Source: Saprospiraceae bacterium
GTDB taxonomy: Bacteria > Bacteroidota > Bacteroidia > Chitinophagales > Saprospiraceae
Length of the DNA: 64,000 bases
Direction: 5' to 3'
Assembly (NCBI GenBank): GCA_016715245.1
Contig: JADKAS010000001.1
Location: forward strand, 496,001-560,000
The translations under genes and the position numbers were made by a program. Positions within the stretch are counted from its first letter, which is position 1; every line of letters starts with the position of its first letter. The notes under the pieces were generated by a model, which had not been told where the DNA came from, did not search any database, and was given only the letters and a program-made list of their open reading frames with translations. This document shows positions 54,201 through 63,442 of this stretch, piece by piece.

Positions 54201-54373
54201 AAAATGCAGAAGATAAAGTAATTTCTAAAATCGATACCATGACAAAAGGTGTCATCAGTGATAGTCTGAGACAAAAAGCCAAAGAAACTATTGACAAAAA
54301 CGCCAATAAGGAAATTAATAAGATAAAAGATAAGCTTAAAGACTTTGATCCTTTCAAGAAGAAAAAGGACTAA
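51269..54373 (+). CDS. AsmA-family envelope protein with charged C-terminal helix
   Basis: One N-terminal membrane segment (ILRYLLYTFTGIFVALLLFPF) anchors a 1,034-residue periplasmic protein. It has the repeated long beta-strand pattern of AsmA/TamB-type bridge proteins, with FRDVDVSFIRSFPDVHISI as the AsmA N-terminal motif and an AsmA-like C-terminal domain around LDLSKIKFIEALRQI to FNTTLVMKGNL. The last ~120 residues are an extended Lys/Glu/Ala-rich coiled coil (KEVEKAKAKAEAETKRVLEE). AsmA-like proteins are thought to move phospholipid between membranes. A clear terminator follows. The C-terminal coil is longer than I expect for the family. Confidence 0.85.
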   Translation: MLKKILRYLLYTFTGIFVALLLFPFIFKDKIVATLQNAVNDNLIADVVFRDVDVSFIRSFPDVHISILDLSVTGRDTFFEVPLLNTRKLRFDLNVWSLISKNVTPTIDYIGLEDGSINILVLSNGLTNYQITSADSTLQEGETPPFHLYINKYELINTDIKYVDQTIPLYFSIKKVNHTGTGNFASDQFDLDTKTKGDSLSVRYDGTNYMKNIQLSLDAVFDINLKEEKYTLKDNVLKLNELDVKGDGFIHFTGDDITMKWDIETPFEDIRNLLSVVPDAYTNDFKQVKTSGKAGLKLKLDGKYNGKLLHYPAFDFGVNVKDGYVLYPGSPFAVENLNMDMRTFANKPDYKDLAVQIPNFVFTINKETLSGRLTVNNATGDQNFNGLLKGRLNLTNLQRSLQLTSFEKLGGTMNFNVFFDTKMSHILSEDFEKIKCSGTVAGSGILVKMDNKPSISIENFNGDFTPRVVHFDFHNTKLGSSTVDLKAKIINPLAYFTTEGGMQSDLVFNADKINLDEWNQSVSAENSQHKEEISLDTKQKTFIKKSGMTIDGKIGQLTSNGLDFNNLELKGNFEANTLEINRFSGNVKNSDFFVSGIVKEAFDYVFSNGILKGNLNIQSDNFDCDMFLPQSENKIAEEVTAPYEIPERMMVDINGNFSRLKYTDIIMSDAIGTISIRNKEAFITGFNTKAFGGNISFDGVYDTKVKEKPGYSVKLDLSKIKFIEALRQIEVFKKIMPVAEYIEGVFNTTLVMKGNLTQKMSIDLSTLDASGFIETLHGKLKAYPPLSKLGNTLQIKEFHNIDLTNTKNWFEIVKGMVDFKPVQKSFNGIDMDISGKHNFGVGMDLLCHLKIPREMLEKNKVTSAANTGLSLLEKEANKIGINLSQGDHIFLDIKIKGKLLNPEIKIIPVKGDGQTVKKGIENKVKDEGKKWKDSLKTEVSKQKQKARDTITKVVNKEVEKAKAKAEAETKRVLEEARKNAEDKVISKIDTMTKGVISDSLRQKAKETIDKNANKEINKIKDKLKDFDPFKKKKD

Positions 54374-54378
54374 AAAAT

Positions 54379-54416
54379 CAAAGCCCGTCATTTCAAATGT
54401 CGGGCTTTGTTTTTTC
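54379..54416 (+). terminator. Rho-independent terminator after the AsmA-like gene
   Basis: CAAAGCCCG (54379-54387) pairs with CGGGCTTTG (54401-54409), followed by a T-run. It lies 6 bases after the stop. Confidence 0.92.
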
Positions 54417-54553
54417 TATCAGAAAGATGGTATTTTAAAAAGGAGAATGAAATTCTATCCGGGGGAATAATGATGCAAAGATATATAAATAATTATTATA
54501 TATACTATATGTTTTCAAAAATCTTCATGTATTATCAAAACATTAACAGTATT

Positions 54554-56259
54554 TTATCTTTTTTTAGGGTCACATCCTGCCGCATGATCGTCCCCTCTTT
54601 TATCGGCAACAATGGTAAAATCGGAAGTAGTATTTGCCAGGATAGCTTCTACCCTGCCGATGGTTTCTCTTGGTTTGCAATGATGCCCGATCATTTCAAG
54701 CACTTTTATGGTTTTTTCAGGTACTCCATCTTTTTCAAAATATAAAATGTCAGGCTGCCACTGGTGATGAAATCTGGAGGTCTGGACAGCACTAAATAAA
54801 TCTTTTTTAAAATCTATGATATTAATAATCAGTTGAAATACTGAAGTAATAATGGTACTGCCACCAGGGGTACCAACAACCATAAATAGGGTTCCGTTTT
54901 TTTCAATTATAGTGGGTGTCATGGAACTTAACATTCGTTTTCCCGGTTCAATTTTATTGGCTTCAAAACCAATTAACCCATAGAGGTTGGGGGTGCCGGG
55001 TTTTACAGAAAAATCATCCATTTCATTGTTCAGTAAAAAACCTGCTCCCTCAACTACAGTGTAGGCCCCGTAACTGCCGTTTAAAGTCGTGGTTACAGCC
55101 ACCGCGTTGCCTTCAATGTCGACTATCGAAAAATGTGTTGTTTCTTCCTTTTCAAAAATCCCTGGAAAAATACTGTCTGACAAACTAGCTTTTCGAGGGT
55201 TGAAATTTTTCATTCTACCCACAATATACGCAGAATCCAATAAATTTTCCTGAGGTACATTATAAAAGTCAGGGTCTCCAAGATGTTTTGCTCTGTCTGC
55301 ATACACTCTGCGTTCAGCTTCTGCCACTACATGAAGATGCTCCGGAGAATGAAATTCCATCTTTTCAAGGGGATAAGGCTCCACCATTTTTAACAGTTGC
55401 AATAATGCTATCCCACCGCTGGAAGGCGGAGGCATTGAATAAACTTTATGTCCCTGTAGTTCCCTACCATTGGTTTTCTCCATACTGAATGATAATTCCT
55501 TAAATCTTCATGTGTAATTATACCTCCTGACCTTTTCATTTCCGCAACTATTAAATCAGCTGTCAGGCCTTCATAAAAGCCGGCTTTTTTGTTTTTTTGA
55601 ATGCGTTTAAGCGTCTCACCCAAACTTTTTTGAATTAATAGATCTCCCGGCTTCCAATCATCTTTTTGAAAAACTGTTTTGTCAACGTTGTTTTTTTTAA
55701 ATTTATTTTGGTTCTTTTTCAGCATTTCAGCTTCATTTACAGTAATACGATAACCATTTTCTGCAAGTCCAATAGCGGGTTGAAGGAGTTTTTCCCAATT
55801 CTTTAATTTACTGAATTTCAAAAAGGCTTCATACATGCCATCCACAGAACCAGGAACTCCTGCAGCTAGGGCGCCATAAAGGCTTGCTTCTGTTATTGGA
55901 TTCCCTATACTGTCTAAGTACATATCTTTTGTTGCACCTGAAGGAGCTTTTTCTCTGAAATCGAGACATGCTACATTTCCATTCTCTTCTCTGTACAGCA
56001 GAAAACCACCTCCACCAATATTTCCGGCACCGGGATAACAAACTGCAAGCGCAAAATGAACTGCAATGGCAGCATCAATTGCATTTCCACCAGCCTCAAG
56101 AATATCTGTCCCGATTTGTGAAGCGAGAGGGTGAGCCGACGCTACCCCCGCCGGAACGTTGGTAACATGCTTCTGGATATCGTAAATCTTCTCTTCCTTC
56201 AACCCAAACTTGCATGAAAATAAAAATAATACAAGCAAGGTTAATATATTTGTCTTCAT
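54554..56259 (-). CDS. Gamma-glutamyltransferase (lipoprotein; frame broken near 55463)
   Basis: The N-terminus has a lipobox (LLVLFLFSC). The large-subunit half shows ASAHPLASQIGTDIL, GGNAIDAAIAVHFAL and REKAPSGA. The small subunit begins at the catalytic Thr in EETTHFSIVD and includes NNEMDDFSV and MVVGTPGGSTI. The gene splits into 55408-56259 and 54554-55483 by a one-base shift. Adding one base to the CCC at 55462-55464 joins RKPMVG to ELQGHKVYSMPPPSSGG. Repaired length is 568 residues, normal for GGT, which processes itself and cleaves gamma-glutamyl bonds of glutathione in the periplasm. Confidence 0.93.
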
Positions 56260-56313
56260 AATATAAAAGATGTTTTAAATAAATAATATATAATAAGTTT
56301 ATAAGATTTATCG

Positions 56314-56341
56314 TTGATATTCAGCCAGGTGATTATTTTTG
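56314..56341 (+). promoter_or_regulatory. Candidate Bacteroidota promoter for the PorV/PorQ-family gene
   Basis: TTG at 56314-56316 and TATTTTTG at 56334-56341 (matching TAnnTTTG exactly) are 17 bases apart, the Flavobacterium-type spacing. The ATG is 37 bases downstream. Confidence 0.55.
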
Positions 56342-56378
56342 CATAAAATTATAAATATAACTTAAGATCAACTTAAAT

Positions 56379-57482
56379 ATGAAATGTTTTTTCAAAGGGA
56401 TTTTACTATTGTTTATTTCGGTTGTAATTATAGGAACAATTCCATTACAAGGTCAAAAATACGTGAATGAATTTCTTAATATTGGCGTTGGTGCCAGAGC
56501 TCAGGGTATGAGTGGCAGCATGGTAGCCAATACAGCGGATGGAACATCGGCTTATTGGAACCCGGCTGGGTTAGCAGGTGTTCAGTCACCATTTCAGATA
56601 AATGCCATGCATGCACAATGGTTTGGGGGCATTGCAAATTATGATTTTGTTTCTCTTACAAAAAAGTTTAATGATGTGAAAAATGGTGTGGGATCAATTT
56701 CTTTTATCCGTTTTGGCATTGATAATATACCAAATACATTGAATCTCGTTGCTGAAGATGGTTCTGTAGACTACAACAGAGTTACTTTTTTTTCTGACGC
56801 TTCGTATGCAGGGCTTATCTCTTATGCTCAAACCATTGGCTCTTCCGGAAAATTTTCATTGGGGGGTAATCTGAAGATTATTCACAGGTCAACAGGAAAA
56901 TTTGCAAAATCATGGGGTTTCGGTACAGATCTTGGATTGCGGTATCAAGGCAATCACTGGATTTACGGCGTCAATATACGTGACATTACCACTACTTACA
57001 ATTCCTGGACATTTAATTTTACCGACGATGAAAAATTGGTGTTGGCTTTAAACGATAATGAGATACCCGTACAAAGCAGCGAAATAACATTGCCCCGAAT
57101 TCTTTCAGGAGCGGCCTATAAAAACAACTACAAAAAAATTGGGTACCTCATAGAAGGCAATCTTGTATTTTCTACTGATGGTCGAAAATCTGCCCTTATT
57201 TCAGGTAAAAACTTTGCAATAGAACCAAGTTTGGGAATAGAATTGGATTATGTAAAAAGAGTGTTTTTGCGATTTGGAGTTAACAATATTCAAAAGGTTA
57301 AAAGTATAACGGATCCTGAAAATACCGACATTGAATTATTGCCTACCGTTGGTCTTGGTTTAAAACTTGGAAGGTTGCATGTCGACTACGCTCTTTCCAA
57401 TATAGGAAGTGTGAGTGGAGTGTTGGTGTCACATATTTTTTCAGCCAGGCTGGATTTTTATCCGAAACCCAAACAACCATAA
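56379..57482 (+). CDS. PorV/PorQ-family outer-membrane beta-barrel protein
   Basis: A signal peptide (GILLLFISVVIIGTIPLQGQ) is followed by YVNEFLNIGVGARAQGMSGS and the TSAYWNPAGLAG motif, which together mark the PorV/PorQ (UPF0164) family. The rest is alternating strands ending in ARLDFYPKP. Members act in type IX secretion (PorV as the cargo shuttle, PorQ at the outer membrane), but some paralogues have no proven role. At 367 residues the length fits. It converges with pepT. The subtype is not assigned. Confidence 0.82.
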   Translation: MKCFFKGILLLFISVVIIGTIPLQGQKYVNEFLNIGVGARAQGMSGSMVANTADGTSAYWNPAGLAGVQSPFQINAMHAQWFGGIANYDFVSLTKKFNDVKNGVGSISFIRFGIDNIPNTLNLVAEDGSVDYNRVTFFSDASYAGLISYAQTIGSSGKFSLGGNLKIIHRSTGKFAKSWGFGTDLGLRYQGNHWIYGVNIRDITTTYNSWTFNFTDDEKLVLALNDNEIPVQSSEITLPRILSGAAYKNNYKKIGYLIEGNLVFSTDGRKSALISGKNFAIEPSLGIELDYVKRVFLRFGVNNIQKVKSITDPENTDIELLPTVGLGLKLGRLHVDYALSNIGSVSGVLVSHIFSARLDFYPKPKQP

Positions 57483-57489
57483 AAGGAAA

Positions 57490-58731
57490 TTATTGCCTGA
57501 ACTCTTCTGTTGTTACCAATCTGCAGATTTCAAGAATAGTGTCTACACTTTTATGCATATCCTGAACTGAAACCCATTCATGTTTACTGTGTATAGCTTG
57601 CTCTCCTGCAAATAAATTCGGACATGGTAAGCCCATATGTGACAAAATTGCGCCATCTGTTCCACCTCTTATGGCTCCTTGTTTTACGGGAATATTTACA
57701 TTTTTCATTGCCTTTATGGCTATATCAGAAACATAGGAATGTTTTTCCAAAACATCCTTCATATTTCTGTATTGTGCCTTTTGCTCAATCTTGTAAGAAC
57801 TTCCAGGAAACAATTCCATTACTTCATTGCAGGTTCTGTCAAGTAAATCAGCGTATTCTTTCAGGTTCTCGGTTTTAAAATCACGCAGAATAAAATCGAT
57901 TTGGGCAGTTTCCAAATGGGCTACACACTTATTGGGATGGATGAAGCCGTCCATTTCTGACGAAGTTTCCGGTGATAGCGTTAATTTGGGCAATCTATCA
58001 ATAATTGCACCCGCAATTTTAATTGCATTTTCCATTTTACCTTTGGCATATCCCGGATGAGCGCTGACACCTGTGATATGAATGGACAAGCGGTCAGCAG
58101 AGAAATTTTCGTCCTCAAAACATCCCAGATCACCTGAGTCCAGGGTATAGCCAAAATCTGCATCCAACTTTTTTAAATCCACATTTGCCACCCCTTTTCC
58201 GATTTCTTCATCAGTGGTAAACAATATTTTAACTTCACCGTGAGGAAGGTTAGGATTTTGAATCATTTGAAAAACCGCATCCATGATGACGGCTATCCCT
58301 GATTTGTCATCACTTCCAAGCAAAGTAAGACCACTTGCTGTAATGATTTCATTTCCTATTTTATCCAACAGAGCTGGATATTTAGTGGGTGAAATAACCT
58401 GACTTGTATCATCAGGCAAAATAATATCCTCTCCCTGATAGTTTTGTATAACAATTGGTTTAACATTGGTTCCACTGCAGTCAGGAGCCGTATCAATGTG
58501 TGCACAAAAAAAGACCTTAGGCAGTGGTTTGTCTGAATTGGAAGGGACGGAAGCATATATATATCCCGCCTCGTTGGTACTTGCCTCTACATTCATCTCT
58601 GCTAATTCTTTCATTAACAGGTTAGTAAGATCCCATTGTTTTTTTGATGATGGAAAAGTGGAACTTGTGGGATCTGCCTGCGTATCAATCTGAACGTAAC
58701 GTAAAAATCTGTCTTTAACTGTGTATTCCAT
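57490..58731 (-). CDS. pepT: Peptidase T (tripeptide aminopeptidase, M20B)
   Basis: The enzyme removes the N-terminal residue of tripeptides using two zinc ions. Motifs: VFFCAHIDTAPD, LLGSDDKSGIAV, FTTDEEIGKG, TLDSGDLG, HITGVSAHPGYAKG and NLFAGEQAIHSKHEW near the end. Length is 413 residues and the ATG start (MEYTVKDRFLRYVQIDTQ) is typical. The stop is 7 bases from the stop of the convergent PorV/PorQ gene. No signal peptide is present. Confidence 0.96.
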   Translation of the reverse strand: MEYTVKDRFLRYVQIDTQADPTSSTFPSSKKQWDLTNLLMKELAEMNVEASTNEAGYIYASVPSNSDKPLPKVFFCAHIDTAPDCSGTNVKPIVIQNYQGEDIILPDDTSQVISPTKYPALLDKIGNEIITASGLTLLGSDDKSGIAVIMDAVFQMIQNPNLPHGEVKILFTTDEEIGKGVANVDLKKLDADFGYTLDSGDLGCFEDENFSADRLSIHITGVSAHPGYAKGKMENAIKIAGAIIDRLPKLTLSPETSSEMDGFIHPNKCVAHLETAQIDFILRDFKTENLKEYADLLDRTCNEVMELFPGSSYKIEQKAQYRNMKDVLEKHSYVSDIAIKAMKNVNIPVKQGAIRGGTDGAILSHMGLPCPNLFAGEQAIHSKHEWVSVQDMHKSVDTILEICRLVTTEEFRQ

Positions 58732-58875
58732 CTTGTTTGTCTTTATTATCGTTATTAATAAATGTTCTTTATATTTTTGAGATTTTTTTTTATAAAAAAA
58801 TCGTTTTCAATTTTCAACCAACCATTTTTTGACAAAGTGGCACAAAAGTAAACACTTATAGTTGCATTCCAAAAT

Positions 58876-59781
58876 TTATTCCAGATTCCATTTTTCAATT
58901 CGCAGTTTATACCTTGCTTCACTGACAGGAAAGTTTTTTAAGTCTGTTTCTGACTCCAGTTTTTCTTCGATTTTATCATCAAGCATAAGATTAAAAAAAT
59001 CAATTCCAGTCATTTTTTCAAGTTCATCAACTTCCACAACATGTTCATATAAGTGTTTCTCAGATAAAGAATTAGGAATTAAAAAACCAACCATACTTTT
59101 TTTATCATCTTTGTAAATTAAGATTACTTTAAATAAATAATCAGGTATAAAGATTCCGGACTTTTCGATTTTTTTCCCTTTTTTATTGTTTGAAAATACA
59201 GTGCCTGAAATAATATACAATTCATCGTATTTGTAAACCCAGTCTCTTACTTGTTTTTCAAGTTCCCGCCAAACACCAAGATTACAATTTCTTTGTTGCG
59301 GTACTATATTAGAAAAAAGATAGGTTTCTTTAAGTCCTTCCATATCGAAGTTCATATCTGCTGCAGGTACAAGATGTCCTCTTTCATATCCACTGCCGGA
59401 ATAATCATAATAACTGGTACCGCCCGAATTCAATTCAGGATCTGCTTCAAACGATAATCTATGTTGTATATTCCTTACTTTCAGATATTGTTTTTTCATA
59501 GGATATGCTACCCATTCAGGACATTTTTTATTTGGCAAATATGAAAGAGAATAATATTTTTTATGCAATACCTGACCATTTGATGTTGGTAAATATGTGC
59601 GCAATACATTATCATTTTCAATTACAACAGTTTTACTATTGAAAAAATAATTTTCCAATTGGGACCTATTGTAATATACCCAAACCAATAAAGTTACCAA
59701 TAGTATCATAAAAATAAACAGCCGTACAAGAAAACCTGTACCCTTTCTCCCGCTGCTTGTATGATTCCTTCTTAATGCCAT
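58876..59781 (-). CDS. Membrane-anchored DNA/RNA non-specific endonuclease (NUC1 family)
   Basis: ATG 59781 (MALRRNHTSSGRKG) is preferred; upstream residues of the longer frame are not typical. A basic head and one membrane segment (LVRLFIFMILLVTLLVWVYY) tether the domain outside the cytoplasm. The ββα-metal catalytic motif reads YERGHLVPAADM where most members have D-R-G-H; the His base is kept, and the metal Asn is in FSNIVPQQRNCN. Length is 301 residues. The Asp-to-Glu change is conservative, so activity is plausible. Targets could be extracellular nucleic acid. Confidence 0.85.
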   Translation of the reverse strand: MALRRNHTSSGRKGTGFLVRLFIFMILLVTLLVWVYYNRSQLENYFFNSKTVVIENDNVLRTYLPTSNGQVLHKKYYSLSYLPNKKCPEWVAYPMKKQYLKVRNIQHRLSFEADPELNSGGTSYYDYSGSGYERGHLVPAADMNFDMEGLKETYLFSNIVPQQRNCNLGVWRELEKQVRDWVYKYDELYIISGTVFSNNKKGKKIEKSGIFIPDYLFKVILIYKDDKKSMVGFLIPNSLSEKHLYEHVVEVDELEKMTGIDFFNLMLDDKIEEKLESETDLKNFPVSEARYKLRIEKWNLE

Positions 59782-59922
59782 ATTATTTATAATGGATGTC
59801 TGACCGGCAAAATTAAACTTATTGAGAAGTATAGGCCAAAAAAGCACAACAAATTAAATAAATTAATAACATATTTTTTTACCTTTGTTCTTCAATTACA
59901 AAGATATATATAAATATATTTA

Positions 59923-60949
59923 ATGAATGATTCTTCTTTTTTTGAGAATAAAACAATTCTTATCACAGGTGGTACCGGCTCCTTGGGAAAAGCGCTGACA
60001 AAACATATTTTTGCATCCTTTCCTGAAATTAAAAAGCTTATAATCTATTCAAGAGATGAGCAAAAACAATTTCAGATGGCAATGGAATATCCACCGAATA
60101 AATATCCTCAAATCAGGTTTTTTATAGGGGACGTCAGGGATAAAGAAAGACTTGTAAGAGCCTTTGAGGAAGTGGATTACGTGATTCATGCTGCAGCTAT
60201 GAAGCATGTACACATCGCTGAATACAACCCCGATGAATGCGTAAAAACAAACATTGGCGGAGCCGAAAATGTAATAGAAGCATGTTTGAAAACCAACATA
60301 TCCCGTGTTGTTGCTCTGTCAACTGATAAGGCCTGTGCACCAATTAATCTTTATGGTGCTACAAAACTTACTTCTGACAAATTATTCCTTGCGGCCAATA
60401 ATATCAAAGGGAAAAAGGATCTGAGATTTTCTGTAGTACGATATGGCAATGTAATGGGAAGTAATGGTTCAGTGATGCCATTCTTTATGAAGAAACGAAA
60501 GGAAGGAGTATTGCCAATTACGGATCCAAATATGACGAGATTTAACATTTCATTGCAGGGAGGTGTTGATATGGTAATGCATGCCTTGCAGTATGCCTGG
60601 GGTAGTGAATTGTTTGTACCTAAAATACCTTCATACAAAATCATGGATGTAGCAAAAGCTATTTGTCCGGAATGTGAATATAAAATAGTGGGAATCAGGC
60701 CTGGTGAAAAAATACATGAAGAAATGATTACTGTTTCTGATTCATTTACCACTTATGATCTAGGGAAATATTATGTTATTTTACCACAAGCGCCTGTTTG
60801 GGAATATAGAAAGTTATATCAAAACATTTGATGCTAAACCTGTTCCTGCTGGATTTAGCTATTCTTCTGGAGAAAATACAGAATGGGAAACAATAGAAAG
60901 TTTAAAAGAATTAATTAATATTCATGTTTCATCAGAAATTACAGTATGA
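59923..60949 (+). CDS. pseB: UDP-N-acetylglucosamine 4,6-dehydratase (inverting) (frame broken near 60808)
   Basis: PseB performs the first step of pseudaminic acid synthesis. It is an SDR enzyme with NAD-binding TGGTGSLGKAL, DVRDKERL, HAAAMKHVHIAEYNP and a catalytic region LSTDKACAPINLYGATK (the D-K pair is as expected for this subfamily). The ATG 59923 follows a TACCTTTG -7-like element. The frame stops at 60829-60831, but removal of one A at 60808 continues as ESYIKTFDAKPVPAGFSY and NTEWETIESLKELI, the conserved C-terminus, to 60949. Repaired length is 341 residues. The stop overlaps the pseC ATG at 60946. Confidence 0.93.
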
Positions 60950-62131
60950 TACCTTATGGCAAACAAAATATAACATCAGAGGACATAAAAGCGGTTACAG
61001 AAACTTTGCTTTCATCATCATCTACAAGGGTCAAAATTCAAAGAATTGAAGAGGCTTTGCCAAATATATAGGTAGTCAATACGGCTGTGCATTGCCAACG
61101 GTACCGCAACCTTACATTTTTGCGCCTACATGGCTATGCAGGGTTGAAAAAGCCATAGCAAGTAATTTACAGCACCAATAACTTTTTCTGCCAAGTGCAA
61201 ATTGTGTGAGTATTGTGGTGGTGAGGTAGAATTTGTTGACATAGATCCGAACACATATTTACTAGATGTAAAAAAAGTGGAGGCCTTACTTAAATCTTCA
61301 CCGAAAGGAACATTTAAAGGAATTATACCTGTTGATTTTGCCGGAAGAGCTGTGAACCTTGAATATGTCCGAAAATTGGCGGACGAATATAACTTATGGA
61401 TTATTGAAGATGCCTGTCACGCTCCCGGAGGATATTTTATTGACAAAAACGGCGTCAATCAAAATTGCGGAAATGGAATGTTTGCAGAATTGGCTATTTT
61501 CTCTTTTCATCCAGTTAAACATATAGCCTGCGGAGAAGGTGGTATGATTACAACGAATGATGAAGAATTATATAAACAACTGTTGAGATTAAGATCTCAT
61601 GGAATCACCAAAGGTGAAGATAAATATTCTAATTCAACTGATTTTGCCAATGGCATTGAAGGAAGTGTAACCTATCCAGGATGGTACATGGAGATGCAGC
61701 AATTAGGCTATAACTATCGTTTAACAGATATACAAGCTGCATTGGGAATAAGTCAGTTAAAAAGAGCACATTCCGGCTTGGAACGTAGGAAAGAAATTGC
61801 CAGAAGATATGAAGAAGTATTTAAAAATAAGGATTTTATTAAGGGGCAATCGGGATTTGTAGATGGTCATGCATACCATCTTTACGTCATAGAAGTTGAA
61901 GACAGACTTGGGCTGTACAATTATTTAAAGACAAAAAATATTTTCCCTCAAATTCATTACATTCCTACTCATCTTATGCCCTACTACAGACAATATGGGT
62001 GGAAGGAAGGAGATTTTCCTCATTCAGAAAATTACTATAAACACTGTATCAGCCTTCCGCTCTACCCTACTTTACTGGATGAAGAACAGGATTTTGTGAT
62101 TGAAACAATTTTGAGGTATTATCATGCATAA
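60946..62131 (+). pseudogene. pseC: UDP-4-amino-4,6-dideoxy-N-acetyl-beta-L-altrosamine transaminase, multiply frame-broken
   Basis: PseC is the PLP aminotransferase of step two. ATG 60946 gives MIPYGKQNITSEDIKAVTETLL, then the stretch 61000-61215 falls apart: pieces such as FAKYIGSQYG, ANGTATLH, CAYMAMQG, ITFSA and YCGGEVEFVDIDP are each readable, but in different frames with stops between. From ~61215 a clean frame runs to 62131 with IIPVDFAGRAVNLEYVR, IIEDACHAPGGYF and the PLP Lys in FSFHPVKHIACGEGG. Several indels would be needed to repair it. It is either a real pseudogene or a poorly resolved segment; the other pathway genes are intact. Confidence 0.85.
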
Positions 62132-62816
62132 CCTATGCCTTATACCCGCCCGAGGAGGAAGTAAAAGAATTCCGAAAAAAAATATTAAAGATTTTTTTGG
62201 CAAACCTATGCTTGCCTACCCCATTGAAACAGCACTGAAATCAGGTTTGTTTTCAGAAATTATGGTTTCAACGGACGATAATGAAATCACAGAAATAGCT
62301 TTAAAACACGGTGCAAACGTTCCTTTTTTCAGATCAGCAAAAACGGCCGATGATTATGCAACAACTGCAGATGTTATCCTTGAAGTAATAAAAAAATATA
62401 GTGAATCAGGAATTCACTTTGATAATATATGTTGTTTGTATGCCTGCACACCTTTGCTGGGAACACAACATTTAATTATTGCTTATGAAAAATTGATTAC
62501 GAAAAAAAAACACTCATTATTTCCTGTTGTTGAATTTGAATTTCCGGTTCAGCGTGCTTTAAAAATTATTGATACAAATGTTGAATTTGTATACAGCGAA
62601 CATGCTTTGACCAGATCCCAGGATTTGGAACATTATTACCACGATGCAGGACAATTTTATTGGATAAACGTAAAAAGTTTTTTGAAAACAAATAAAATAG
62701 TCGGAGATAATTCCGGTTGCATTGTTTTAAACAGAATGGACTGTCAGGATATTGATGTGGAGTCAGACTGGAAAATTGCAGAATTGAAATACACCTTAAA
62801 AAACAGAATGATATGA
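62124..62816 (+). CDS. pseF: Pseudaminic acid cytidylyltransferase
   Basis: PseF activates pseudaminic acid as CMP-Pse for transfer to proteins. The N-terminal IPARGGSKRIPKKNIKDFFGKPM is the CMP-sialic-acid-synthetase signature, with TDDNEITEIA and LTRSQDLEHYYHDAGQFYW downstream. Length is 230 residues. It overlaps the end of pseC by 8 bases and the next gene by 4, so the cluster is a tight operon. Confidence 0.94.
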   Translation: MHNLCLIPARGGSKRIPKKNIKDFFGKPMLAYPIETALKSGLFSEIMVSTDDNEITEIALKHGANVPFFRSAKTADDYATTADVILEVIKKYSESGIHFDNICCLYACTPLLGTQHLIIAYEKLITKKKHSLFPVVEFEFPVQRALKIIDTNVEFVYSEHALTRSQDLEHYYHDAGQFYWINVKSFLKTNKIVGDNSGCIVLNRMDCQDIDVESDWKIAELKYTLKNRMI

Positions 62817-63442
62817 ATTTATTTCAGACAGCGCAAGAAAACTTTTGGGCGGGTGAATTTGGCAATGATTATATTCAAAGAAATCAAAGTGAACAATTAT
62901 TGGCGTCTAACCTGAACTTTTTTGTGACGGCATTAAAGCAAGCAGGAAAAATTAATTCCTGCAAAGAATTCGGAGCGAACATAGGTATGAACTTAAGAGC
63001 CTTAAAACTTTTGTATCCAGATCTATTAATGAAAGGTATTGAGATAAATGAAAAAGCAAGTTTGGAATTAGCAAAATTTATTGGTAATCAAAATGTCTTT
63101 AGGGGTAGCATTTTTGAGGCTCCTTGTGAAGAAAAGGTTGAAATTTCAATAATAAAAGGAGTTTTAATTCATATTAATCCTGACATGCTCCCCTTAGTTT
63201 ATGAAAAGTTGTACGAGAATTCAACTAAATACATTCTTATTGCGGAATATTACAATCCATCCCCTGTAGCCATAAACTACCGAGGACACACTGACAGATT
63301 ATTTAAAAGAGATTTTGCCGGTGAATTTTTAGAAAAATTCAAAGATTGTTGTTTGGTGGATTATGGTTTTGTCTATAGAAAAGATCCGGTTTTCCCTCAA
63401 GATGACATTACATGGTTTCTTATAAAAAAAGCAAGTAATTGA
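62813..63442 (+). CDS. Pseudaminic acid biosynthesis-associated methyltransferase
   Basis: The 209-residue protein starts MNLFQTAQENFWAGEFGNDYIQRN (in part) and has the SAM motif KEFGANIGMNLRAL followed by GIEINEKA. This N-terminal NFW-x-G-x-FG-x-x-Y pattern is specific to the Pse-associated methylase family. Family members sit inside pse operons and are presumed to methylate Pse or its precursor. It overlaps pseF by 4 bases and the following GNAT frame by 4 bases. Confidence 0.88.
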   Translation: MNLFQTAQENFWAGEFGNDYIQRNQSEQLLASNLNFFVTALKQAGKINSCKEFGANIGMNLRALKLLYPDLLMKGIEINEKASLELAKFIGNQNVFRGSIFEAPCEEKVEISIIKGVLIHINPDMLPLVYEKLYENSTKYILIAEYYNPSPVAINYRGHTDRLFKRDFAGEFLEKFKDCCLVDYGFVYRKDPVFPQDDITWFLIKKASN

